A stretch of DNA of 28,147 nt, from positions 1 through 28,147 of the forward strand of contig VGBQ01000007.1 of assembly GCA_016870425.1 (NCBI GenBank), in the 5' to 3' direction. Source of the DNA: Actinomycetota bacterium. Lineage in GTDB: Bacteria > Actinomycetota > Actinomycetes > S36-B12. The notes under the pieces are model-generated. The model worked only from the letters and a program-made list of their open reading frames with translations, was not told the DNA's origin and did no database searches. Within the stretch, counting starts at the first letter, position 1, and the number at the start of each line of letters is the position of its first letter. Shown in pieces: positions 1 through 7,140 of this stretch. A program made the position numbers and the translations under genes.

Positions 1-1260
1 CCTACGTCGGAGGCACCGGCTGAACCCGTTGAACTCTGGGTCCAGAGTGGCAATGGCGGAGCGGATGCGCTTCTCGCCGGTTACGAGGAGCTCAATGCTG
101 CATTCGAAGCTGCCAATCCCGGCGTCACCATCAAGTTCGAAGTGAAGTCCTTCACCGAACTCGTTGACACCCTGCCACTACAGTTGTCCGGCGATGATGT
201 CCCCGACGTGACCCAGGTGAATCAGGGCTACGGCTCCTTGGGACAGCTAGTGACATCGGGACTCGTCGCCCCCTTGGATGACATCGCCACCGCGAGTGAC
301 TGGGCAGGCCGTCAGGGTGAGGCGCTGATTGCTCTCAACGGACGCTTCTCGCCTGACGGCAAGGATATGGGTGCGGGCGAGCTCTACGGCGTCTCCGCAA
401 CAGGCGCCTGGGTGGGCCTGTACATCAATAAGGAGATCGCAAAGTCGCTTGGCTACGACGCAGCACCGACCTCGCTCGAGGAGATGGAGGCGATGCTCGC
501 CAAGGCAAAGGAGGCGGGGGTCCCCGGCCTCATGTTCGGCGCGACTGACGGGGGCGAGCAGATTTGGCTGATGGCCAACCTGCTGATGGGCTACACGTCG
601 CCGCAGACGGTCACCGACGTCATCAACGGCGTTAACGAGCAACTGCCCCCGGAGACGCTTCAGGCTGCGGAGACAATGCAGAAGTGGGCCGAGGCCGGCT
701 ACCTCACGGAGGGCTGGGCCGCACTCGACAGCACAGAGGTGCTCGGTATGTTCGCTGAGGGCGAGGGACTCTTCGCGCTCAACGGGTCCTGGAACGTCTT
801 CCAGTCCGACACGCCTGAGAACTACGGTCTGGTCCCCTTCCCCTTGGCCTCGGCCTCGGAGATCGGTGCCATCGCCAGTGGAGACCTGCCCTGGTCGGTT
901 CCCACGAACGCCAAGAACCCGGACCTCGCGAAGAAGTACATCGACTTCATCACGAGTCCTGAGGCCTCGGAGATCTGGATCAAGGCTGGTCAGGTTCCTG
1001 CCACGATTTCGGGCAACGAGCAGGCCCTTGTCGAGGCCAACGGGCTCGTCGGAGTCTCAGCGGATGCAATCGTGCAGTGGGTCAACATCATGACCAACGG
1101 CACGCCCATTGGCTTCCCTGACTGGGCCACCCCCACGTGGTACGACACCATCGCGCAGTCCTCGACAGCACTCATGGCGGGCGAAATCTCGCCCCAGGAG
1201 TTTGTCGACGCACTCCAGGCTGACTACGGTGCCTTCACCGCTGAGCGGAAGGCCTCCTAG
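1..1260 (+). CDS. ABC sugar transporter, extracellular solute-binding protein (5' end cut by window)
   Basis: The reading frame is open from base 1, so the signal peptide and first residues lie outside the window; 419 residues remain. The visible part starts with a Thr/Ser/Pro/Glu-rich linker, as expected just after a lipoprotein signal, followed by VELWVQSG and a mature solute-binding fold of the MalE/UgpB type: DVPDVTQVNQGY near the start, GLYINKEIAKSLGYDAAPTS in the hinge region, and a C-terminal PWSVPTNAKNPDLAKKYIDF stretch typical of this family. It should capture a sugar or sugar-like ligand outside the membrane and deliver it to the two permeases that follow. The stop lies 5 nt before the next start, so the genes are co-transcribed. 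The substrate cannot be read from the sequence. Confidence 0.93.
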   Translation, partial: PTSEAPAEPVELWVQSGNGGADALLAGYEELNAAFEAANPGVTIKFEVKSFTELVDTLPLQLSGDDVPDVTQVNQGYGSLGQLVTSGLVAPLDDIATASDWAGRQGEALIALNGRFSPDGKDMGAGELYGVSATGAWVGLYINKEIAKSLGYDAAPTSLEEMEAMLAKAKEAGVPGLMFGATDGGEQIWLMANLLMGYTSPQTVTDVINGVNEQLPPETLQAAETMQKWAEAGYLTEGWAALDSTEVLGMFAEGEGLFALNGSWNVFQSDTPENYGLVPFPLASASEIGAIASGDLPWSVPTNAKNPDLAKKYIDFITSPEASEIWIKAGQVPATISGNEQALVEANGLVGVSADAIVQWVNIMTNGTPIGFPDWATPTWYDTIAQSSTALMAGEISPQEFVDALQADYGAFTAERKAS

Positions 1261-1265
1261 CCTCC

Positions 1266-2195
1266 GTGAGCCTGAGTTCGGTATCCGTCACTGCGGGGGG
1301 GCGACCCACGTCGTCCCCCCGCAAGCGGGCTCCCGGCGAGCCCCGGTCGATCGGCTATCTCTACATCCTTCCGGCCGCCCTCATCTATGCGGCCTTCGTC
1401 TTCGCGCCGTTCCTGCACTCCATCTACCTCTCGTTCTTTGATGGCAACGGCATCACCCGGATGGAGTTCGTCGGCCTCGCCAACTACGTCGACATTGCTA
1501 CGAATCCCACGCTCCGCTCGGCGTTCTTCCACGCATTCGAACTCATCGTCTTCTACTCGCTCATTCCCATCGCGATCGGTCTCCTACTGGCCACCGCCCT
1601 CCATCGCAGTCGGATTCGCGGAGTCGCCTTCTACCGCACAGCGCTCTTCCTGCCTTACGTCATCGCCCCCACAGCGATTGCCGTCATCTGGCGCTGGATC
1701 CTGGCCCCCCGTGGGCCGCTCAACTCCTTCCTGGAAGCCGTCGGCCTGGGATTCCTCGCCCGCCCGTGGCTTGGCGACTTCACCTGGGCTCTGCCCAGCG
1801 TCGGCATGGTCGGGACCTGGATCATGTTTGGTCTCGTCCTCGCTCTGCTCCTCGCCGGGGTGCAGAAGATCCCCAACGATCTCTACGAGGCAGCTCGCCT
1901 CGATGGCGCGGGCCCGTGGATGGAATTCCGAGCCGTCACGCTGCCGGGTCTGCGCTATGAGCTCGTCGTTGCTCTCGTCCTCACGATGACTGCGGCGTTG
2001 CGCAACTTCGACATCATCTACGTCATGACCTCCGGTGGCCCCGGCAACGCGACGGTGGTCCCCAGTTATCTCGTCTACCAGCAGGCCTTCAAAGTCGCCC
2101 AGATTGGGGCCGCCGCAGCGATGGGCACGGTCTTGGTCCTCGTCATCATCGCGGTGAATCTGCTCGTGGCTCGCGCAGGTCGGGGGGAGAGGTGA
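1266..2195 (+). CDS. ABC sugar transporter permease, MalF/UgpA type
   Basis: A 309-residue inner-membrane protein starting at GTG 1266. After a basic cytoplasmic tail it has about six hydrophobic helices, beginning with YLYILPAALIYAAFVFAPFL. The EAA loop that docks the ATPase is clear near residues 205-225 (YEAARLDGAGPWMEFRAVTLP), with the conserved Glu-Ala-Ala and the Gly downstream. Length and layout are normal for the first permease of a CUT1 sugar importer. Its stop codon overlaps the GTG start of the second permease by 4 nt, indicating translational coupling. An ATPase for the pair is encoded at 4154. Confidence 0.94.
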   Translation: MSLSSVSVTAGGRPTSSPRKRAPGEPRSIGYLYILPAALIYAAFVFAPFLHSIYLSFFDGNGITRMEFVGLANYVDIATNPTLRSAFFHAFELIVFYSLIPIAIGLLLATALHRSRIRGVAFYRTALFLPYVIAPTAIAVIWRWILAPRGPLNSFLEAVGLGFLARPWLGDFTWALPSVGMVGTWIMFGLVLALLLAGVQKIPNDLYEAARLDGAGPWMEFRAVTLPGLRYELVVALVLTMTAALRNFDIIYVMTSGGPGNATVVPSYLVYQQAFKVAQIGAAAAMGTVLVLVIIAVNLLVARAGRGER

Positions 2196-3013
2196 TATCC
2201 CGTCGGGACACGATCGCGGGATACCTCCTGCTGACATTGGCCGCTCTCATCTCGCTGGGCCCCCTGATCGGCGTGGTCGTCCTAGCGCTGGGTGAACCTG
2301 GTCGGGTCGGCATCAAACTCGACATCACGCAGGCCACCAACTTCGGAAACTTCGCGGACGTGTGGGAGAAGGGTGACTTCGGTCCCGCGATTCTCACAAG
2401 CTTCATCATCACGACCACTGTCGTGGTCGTTTCCGTGATCCTCAGCGTTCCCGCGGGATACGCCTTTGCGCTTATGGACTTCCCCGGTCGCACCGCGATC
2501 TTCGCTCTGCTCGTACTCGGGATTCTCATGCCGCTCGAAGCCATGATCGTGCCGCTCTTTCTGGACATGCGCCGTTTCAACCTCGACAACAACTACTGGT
2601 CCGTGATCCTGCCGCAGATTGGCTTCTCCGTGGCTTTCGGAGCCTTCTGGATGCGCGCCTTCTTCGTACAGTCCGCGCGATCCTTGATGGAGGCAGCGTG
2701 GATCGACGGCGCGAACTCCTGGCGCACCCTCACGCGCGTCCTCATGCCTCTTGCACGTCCGCAGATGCTCACACTGGCTGTCTTGTTCTTCGTCTGGAAC
2801 TGGAATGACTTCCTTCTTCCCCTGGTCATGCTGTCGGGCTCCGACCTGCAGACGGCACCCATGGCGCTTGTGACATTCGAGGGAGCAAGGCGCACCGACT
2901 TCGCCTACGTCGGTGCCGCTTCGCTCATCACCATCGCGCCCGTTGTCATCGTCTTCATCCTGCTTCAGCGCAGTTTCACCCGCGGAATCCTCGCTGGGTC
3001 CGTCAAGGAATAG
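2192..3013 (+). CDS. ABC sugar transporter permease, MalG/UgpE type
   Basis: A 273-residue membrane protein with about six predicted helices, starting at GTG 2192 inside the stop codon of the preceding permease. The EAA motif is visible as MEAAWIDGANSWRTLTRVLM, followed by the usual proline and a helix with FFVWNWNDFLLPLVML, characteristic of the MalG side of CUT1 importers. It pairs with the upstream permease to form the transmembrane channel. The gene ends 13 nt before the start of the dehydrogenase gene, so it belongs to the same transcript. Confidence 0.94.
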   Translation: MISRRDTIAGYLLLTLAALISLGPLIGVVVLALGEPGRVGIKLDITQATNFGNFADVWEKGDFGPAILTSFIITTTVVVVSVILSVPAGYAFALMDFPGRTAIFALLVLGILMPLEAMIVPLFLDMRRFNLDNNYWSVILPQIGFSVAFGAFWMRAFFVQSARSLMEAAWIDGANSWRTLTRVLMPLARPQMLTLAVLFFVWNWNDFLLPLVMLSGSDLQTAPMALVTFEGARRTDFAYVGAASLITIAPVVIVFILLQRSFTRGILAGSVKE

Positions 3014-3026
3014 GAGAGTCGCCACC

Positions 3027-4130
3027 GTGACCAATCCCGTGCGTATCAGCGTCATTGGCCTGGGCCGTGTTTTTGAGCGGTACGCACTCGTCCTGGAGCC
3101 TCTCGTGCGATCGGGGAGGGCAGAGGTCGTCGCTGTCTACGATCCCGCAGCCGATCGCAGTTCGGTCGCCGCGACCCTCTTCCCCGGCGTCTACATAGCC
3201 GGGAGCGCGGAGGAGGTCATCGCCTCCGACGCAGACGCCGTACTTGTGCTCACCAGCATGAACGAGCACGGTGCCCTCACCGCGGCCGCGTACCAGGCCG
3301 GCAAGCACGTGCTCGTCGAGAAGCCCATGGCCACGTCGCTGGGGGAGGCGGCTGCGCTCGTGCGCATGAGTCACGAGTCCGACCGGCTCATGGTCTGCGC
3401 CCCCCACGTGCTCCTCTCACCGACGTATCGCGAGATGCATGCGCGCCTGTCCCGTGGCGAAATCGGTGACGTCAAGCTCGCGCGTGCCCTCTACGGCTGG
3501 GCTGGTCCCTGGTGGGGTGAATGGTTCTACCAACCGGGCGGTGGTGCGCTGTTTGACCTCGGGGTGTACAACGTCACCAGCCTGTGTGGCTTCCTCGGTC
3601 CCGTCAAGCGAGTCACCGCACTGGTCGGCACCGCTGTCAAGGAGCGGCTCGTGAACGGCGAACTCATGTCGGTCACGGCCGACGACAACGCCCAAGTCCT
3701 CCTGGACTTTGGCAATGAGGTGTACGCATCGGTCGCTACTGGCTTCACGATCCAGAAGTATGGTCGCGCTCCAGCCATCGAGCTCTATGGGTTGGCCGGC
3801 AGCATGAACATGCTCGGCGACGACTGGGCACCACGAGGATTCGAAGTGTGGCGATCCGACACCGGCTACTGGGAGCTCCACGACGAACAGGCACCGGACT
3901 GGCCGTGGACGGACGGGCTCAATCACCTGGTGTCGTGCATTGAGCGCGGAGTGCCTTCCGTTACCCGACCCGAACACGCCTACCATGCCCTCGAAGTCAT
4001 GCTGGCGGCCATGCAGTCAGCCACCGAGGGGCGAGTCGTCGACATCGCCAGCGCTTTCCCGTCTCCGGACTACTCGCATGAGGCATCGTTCGTCATGGAT
4101 GAGCGGCGCAAGCACGATACGAGCCTCTAG
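3027..4130 (+). CDS. Gfo/Idh/MocA family NAD(P)-dependent oxidoreductase
   Basis: I place the start at GTG 3027 because an AGGAGAG ribosome site (3012-3018) precedes it by 8 nt and the protein then begins directly with the Rossmann strand VRISVIGLGRVFERY; the frame is open further upstream but would overlap the permease. The product is 367 residues. The N-terminal domain binds NAD(P) (GLGRVF loop), the EKPMATSLGEAAALV segment carries the family's conserved Glu-Lys-Pro, and the C-terminal domain contains GGGALFDLGVYNV, the usual substrate-site region. Such enzymes oxidise or reduce sugars, inositols or their derivatives. Its place between the permease and ATPase genes of one importer suggests that it acts on the imported compound; the exact substrate is unknown. 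Confidence 0.92.
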   Translation: MTNPVRISVIGLGRVFERYALVLEPLVRSGRAEVVAVYDPAADRSSVAATLFPGVYIAGSAEEVIASDADAVLVLTSMNEHGALTAAAYQAGKHVLVEKPMATSLGEAAALVRMSHESDRLMVCAPHVLLSPTYREMHARLSRGEIGDVKLARALYGWAGPWWGEWFYQPGGGALFDLGVYNVTSLCGFLGPVKRVTALVGTAVKERLVNGELMSVTADDNAQVLLDFGNEVYASVATGFTIQKYGRAPAIELYGLAGSMNMLGDDWAPRGFEVWRSDTGYWELHDEQAPDWPWTDGLNHLVSCIERGVPSVTRPEHAYHALEVMLAAMQSATEGRVVDIASAFPSPDYSHEASFVMDERRKHDTSL

Positions 4131-4153
4131 GCCACGAGACGAGAGCAGGGATC

Positions 4154-5224
4154 ATGTCCGAGCGTGTTGCCTTCGAAGATGTCAGCGTGATCTATCCGGG
4201 CATGGCCGAAGCCGCGCTCAGTCATGTGAACCTCGAGGTGGAGGAGGGCGAGTTCCTCGTCCTCGTCGGCCCCTCCGGCTGCGGGAAGTCGACCTTCCTG
4301 CGTGCCCTGGCTGGCCTGGAAGCCGTATCCACCGGCCGCATCATGATCGGGGATCGCGACGTCACGCGCGTGCCTGCGAAGGACCGCGACATCGCGATGG
4401 TCTTTCAGAACTACGCGCTGTATCCGCACATGACGGTCGCCCAGAACATGGGGTTTGCTCTCAACATTGCAAAGATCCCCAGAGCCGAGATCGCTCGGCG
4501 TGTGCGTGAAGCGGCCGAGCTCCTGGATCTCACCAACTACCTGGACCGCAAGCCCAAGGCGCTGTCTGGCGGCCAACGTCAGCGCGTCGCCATGGGCCGG
4601 GCCATCGTGCGCGAGCCCCAAGTCTTCCTCATGGACGAACCGCTGAGCAACCTTGATGCGCAGCTCCGTGTCCAGACGAGGACGCAGATAGCGACGCTGC
4701 AGCGACGACTGGGCACCACAACCGTTTATGTCACGCACGATCAGGTCGAGGCAATGACCATGGGTGACAGAGTTGTCATCCTGAAGGATGGTGTTGTCCA
4801 GCAGGTGGACACCCCTGACAACCTTTACCGACATCCCGTCAACGCCTTCGTCGCGGGTTTCATCGGGTCGCCGAGCATGAATCTCATCGAGGCCCGGGTG
4901 ACGGGCAACACGGCAGACATCCAGGGCTTTGCCCTCCCTCTCCCTCGCGAGGTAGTGGACACGGCGCACGCGGGACGAGTCATCGTCGGATGCCGGCCAG
5001 AGGAGCTGCAACTGACTGACACGGGGATCCCCATGACAGTCCAGCTCGTGGAATCTCTCGGTGCGGACTCCTTCGTCTACGGCGTCGTAGACACTATTGC
5101 GGGACCCACGACGGTCATCACTCGCACCCACCCTGCAGACAAGCCCGCCCTGGGGTCGTCTGTCCACGTCACGCCACGGCAGGCTCACTTCTTCTCCTGT
5201 GAAGGCGATCGTCCACGTCTGTGA
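4154..5224 (+). CDS. ABC sugar transporter ATP-binding protein, MalK/UgpC/MsmK type
   Basis: A 356-residue cytoplasmic ATPase starting at ATG 4154, 23 nt after the dehydrogenase gene. All motifs are present: Walker A GPSGCGKST (39-47), Q-loop VFQNYALYPH (about 83-92), signature LSGGQ (137-141), Walker B VFLMDEP (157-163), D-loop SNLDAQ and switch histidine YVTHDQ (His195). The remaining third is the regulatory TOBE-like domain found in sugar importers (GFIGSPSMNLIEARV, then VIVGCRPEEL). It powers the two upstream permeases and probably ends the operon. MalK-type ATPases are often shared by several importers, so it may also serve transporters elsewhere. Confidence 0.95.
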   Translation: MSERVAFEDVSVIYPGMAEAALSHVNLEVEEGEFLVLVGPSGCGKSTFLRALAGLEAVSTGRIMIGDRDVTRVPAKDRDIAMVFQNYALYPHMTVAQNMGFALNIAKIPRAEIARRVREAAELLDLTNYLDRKPKALSGGQRQRVAMGRAIVREPQVFLMDEPLSNLDAQLRVQTRTQIATLQRRLGTTTVYVTHDQVEAMTMGDRVVILKDGVVQQVDTPDNLYRHPVNAFVAGFIGSPSMNLIEARVTGNTADIQGFALPLPREVVDTAHAGRVIVGCRPEELQLTDTGIPMTVQLVESLGADSFVYGVVDTIAGPTTVITRTHPADKPALGSSVHVTPRQAHFFSCEGDRPRL

Positions 5225-5294
5225 GGTGCCCCTGTCTCCCCGACGGACTCCCACTGCCGGCGTAGGCTGCCCCGAGCGCTACGACGGGGAGACG

Positions 5295-5906
5295 ATGAGG
5301 CACTCAGGGGTGTGGACGGGCATCACCGCAATGGCCGTCGTCGCCGCCGTCACGGTGAGCGCACCGTCATCGGCGGCGCCTGCTCCCACGTCATCGTCAT
5401 TGCCGTCATCGTCCGCGGGACCCCGATCGCTTCCGTCGGGTGGCCAACCCCTGGACACCCACCTCATCAGGTCACTCAAGTCGAAGGATCACACCGCAGC
5501 GGTCCGCAAGATCCGGATCCGGTTGATCTCGTCGCCATCCAAGACGATCTGGACATCGACCTCGCGGACAGTGTCGGTGCCCATGGTCTTCCGGATCACC
5601 GACCCGCGTCATGTCGCGAAGCGCATCCGGATCTGCACGGAGCTCCTGTTTGACGACGACTACTGGTGCAAGACCCAGATCCTCAAGAACTACGGCAAGC
5701 CGCGCGGGGACTTCATCATGCGCATGACCAAGTCCGGCTGGGACGTGACGACGGCGCCCTACTACAAGCCCGTGAGCCCCAGTGTGTGCAACGCACGCGA
5801 GTACTACCGCCCAGGCGTACGCCGCTACGTGAGGGTGGTCGATCCACGCAATGGTCGCAACCTCGTCACGGCCCAGTTCGGATGGACTGTTCGCTGCTCG
5901 GGCTGA
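5295..5906 (+). CDS. Secreted protein with one four-cysteine domain, function unknown
   Basis: The 203-residue product starts at ATG 5295, just after a GGGGAGA ribosome site; a longer frame exists but begins inside the ATPase gene. Residues 1-25 form a signal peptide (hydrophobic TAMAVVAAVTVSAPSSAAPA) followed by a Ser/Pro-rich linker, so it is exported. The mature part has four cysteines in the pattern FRITDP...C-x8-C...SGW...C...FGWTVRC, ending almost at the last cysteine. The same pattern occurs twice in the secreted protein at 13165-14010. A TAGGCT hexamer at 5263-5268 is a possible -10 element. I do not recognise the family. The spacing suggests two disulphides in a beta-rich domain; this is inference. 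Confidence 0.75.
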   Translation: MRHSGVWTGITAMAVVAAVTVSAPSSAAPAPTSSSLPSSSAGPRSLPSGGQPLDTHLIRSLKSKDHTAAVRKIRIRLISSPSKTIWTSTSRTVSVPMVFRITDPRHVAKRIRICTELLFDDDYWCKTQILKNYGKPRGDFIMRMTKSGWDVTTAPYYKPVSPSVCNAREYYRPGVRRYVRVVDPRNGRNLVTAQFGWTVRCSG

Positions 5907-5919
5907 TGGCTCTGGCGGA

Positions 5920-6393
5920 CTAGGACACTGCCTTCGCGACGTACCCCCACGACAGGCTGGCGGCCAGCGCCACCCAGACCTGATAGGGCACGAGGAGGGC
6001 GCCGAGCCACCAGCGCTCGGCAAACGCGATGGCGGTGATCGGCAGCGTCAGCGCAGCAGTCGCTGTGAGCGCGATCGCCGCCCAGGTGAGTTCGTGGGGC
6101 ACATAGAAGAGGTAGGCCCAGGCAATCGCGAGGGCCACGGTGATTCCCAGCAGCACGAGCACCGTCACGACACGCCCCGGGGCGGCGTTCCACGCGATCA
6201 CTGAGCCCACCACGGCGATGACGACGAAGTTGTAGGGCCAGATCACTCCGAAGACCCAGGGCGGCGGCTGCCACGCCGGCTTCTCGAGGGCGACGTACCA
6301 CGCACTGCCGGTCGACACCCACACTCCCGAGCCGATGGCATAGACGACCACCGTGATGATCACCGCGGCCACCGCTGCTGCACGCCAGGTCAT
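5920..6393 (-). CDS. TspO/MBR family membrane protein
   Basis: A 157-residue protein with five predicted transmembrane helices, the normal size for bacterial TspO. The hallmark WQPPPWVFGVIWPYN loop is present after the first helix, and the C-terminal helix PYQVWVALAASLSWGYV matches the conserved end of the family. I chose ATG 6393 because it starts directly with the first helix (MTWRAAAVAAVIITVVV); an upstream ATG at 6444 would add 17 non-hydrophobic residues. Family members bind tetrapyrroles and cholesterol-like ligands and take part in porphyrin or stress responses; the specific role here is not known. It converges with the secreted protein gene at 5295-5906 (13 nt apart) and diverges from the gene at 6477. 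Confidence 0.85.
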   Translation of the reverse strand: MTWRAAAVAAVIITVVVYAIGSGVWVSTGSAWYVALEKPAWQPPPWVFGVIWPYNFVVIAVVGSVIAWNAAPGRVVTVLVLLGITVALAIAWAYLFYVPHELTWAAIALTATAALTLPITAIAFAERWWLGALLVPYQVWVALAASLSWGYVAKAVS

Positions 6394-6426
6394 GACACGA
6401 GTGTCGCATTGCGCTATCACACAACC

Positions 6427-6454
6427 CCTGTGGATCGCGGCCACGATCCACAGG
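6427..6454. promoter_or_regulatory. Inverted repeat TGTGGAT-N10-ATCCACA, probable operator
   Basis: An exact inverted repeat with 11-bp arms (CCTGTGGATCG and its complement) and a 6-nt centre. The right half ATCCACA ends 24 nt before the ATG at 6477. A near-identical arrangement lies 24 nt before the paralogous gene at 18876. It also falls in the upstream region of the divergent TspO gene and could act on both. An intergenic position between divergent genes argues against a terminator. Confidence 0.65.
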
Positions 6455-6476
6455 CCGCGGCATAGATGCTCCGGGC

Positions 6477-7007
6477 ATGAAGCGACTCCCCTTTGATGAT
6501 CCCGGCGCCTTCCGGCGGCGCTGGTCCCACCTCGGCCCCGATGAGCTGCTTGATCAGTCCCTGCTCGATCCGCTGCTCTTCGCCGCCGACCATCTGCCCG
6601 TGGCAGAACGACGTGAGGGCACGGTGGTCATCGTCGCCGAGATCGACGACACGCCCATCCCGGTCATCGTCGTACTCCCCGACGGGCCACCCGACCCCGC
6701 CGAGGAGACATGCCTGGGCGTGCTGTCAGGAGTGATCGCCCAGATCGACGATGTGATGTGCGATGACGATGACGTCGATCGTGACGACCCGGACTTCGAT
6801 GAATTCCGCTCCAGCGAGGACAGCGCGGTACGCCGCCTCGGAGTGGTCACGCATCGAGTCGGTTCGCCCACCGTCAGCGACCGTGACCTGCGCTGGATGC
6901 GCGCACTCGGGCTGGTGTCGGTCGCGCTCGGGATTGACACCATCGGCGTCCTCACTCGCACACGCTCGGGCGCCCTGGTGCGCGTCCCCGATTCGACGGC
7001 CGCGTGA
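6477..7007 (+). CDS. Small acidic protein of unknown family, paralogue A (possible degenerate RadC/JAMM fold)
   Basis: A 176-residue soluble protein starting at ATG 6477. It is clearly related to the product of 18876-19361: both start with PFDDP-x-AF-x-RRW, then share DPLLF-AADH, RREG(T/S)V, VLPDGP, a central Cys-Leu, and a C-terminal block with LGVVTHRVGSPTVSDRD ending in a Gly-x-LVRVP segment. That last block resembles the RadC/JAMM metal motif (H-x-H-P-S-G-x-P-x-P-S-x-x-D), but the second histidine is missing and two residues are lost, so metal binding is doubtful. This copy carries an extra Asp-rich insert (DDVMCDDDDVDRDD) absent from its paralogue. There is no signal peptide or membrane segment. 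The function is unknown. Confidence 0.7.
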   Translation: MKRLPFDDPGAFRRRWSHLGPDELLDQSLLDPLLFAADHLPVAERREGTVVIVAEIDDTPIPVIVVLPDGPPDPAEETCLGVLSGVIAQIDDVMCDDDDVDRDDPDFDEFRSSEDSAVRRLGVVTHRVGSPTVSDRDLRWMRALGLVSVALGIDTIGVLTRTRSGALVRVPDSTAA

Positions 7008-7127
7008 TGAGGCACCCGCGTCCATGGACATGCTTTCCGTCGGTTCGCGCTCCGCGATCTATCGCACGCGTTGACACCGACCCCACGCATGCCTTCGCCC
7101 TGACCTCGGGGGTTGTCACCCGCACGG

Positions 7128-7133
7128 TAGCGT
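7128..7133 (+). promoter_or_regulatory. Candidate -10 element (TAGCGT) of a leaderless helicase transcript
   Basis: TAGCGT fits the TANNNT extended actinobacterial -10 pattern and lies exactly 7 nt before the helicase ATG at 7141. No ribosome binding site is visible in that space, as expected if transcription starts at or next to the start codon. I do not see a convincing -35 at the right distance. Confidence 0.4.
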
Positions 7134-7140
7134 CCGCCCC

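Noticed and set aside
1584..2237. Minus-strand frame opposite the MalF-type permease
   Set aside because: Gly/Asp/Arg-rich translation without motifs; typical GC-rich shadow frame of the permease gene.
7070..7133. TTGACA at 7070-7075 as -35 for the TAGCGT -10 of the helicase
   Set aside because: The gap between them is about 52 nt, far beyond the 16-19 nt of a promoter.
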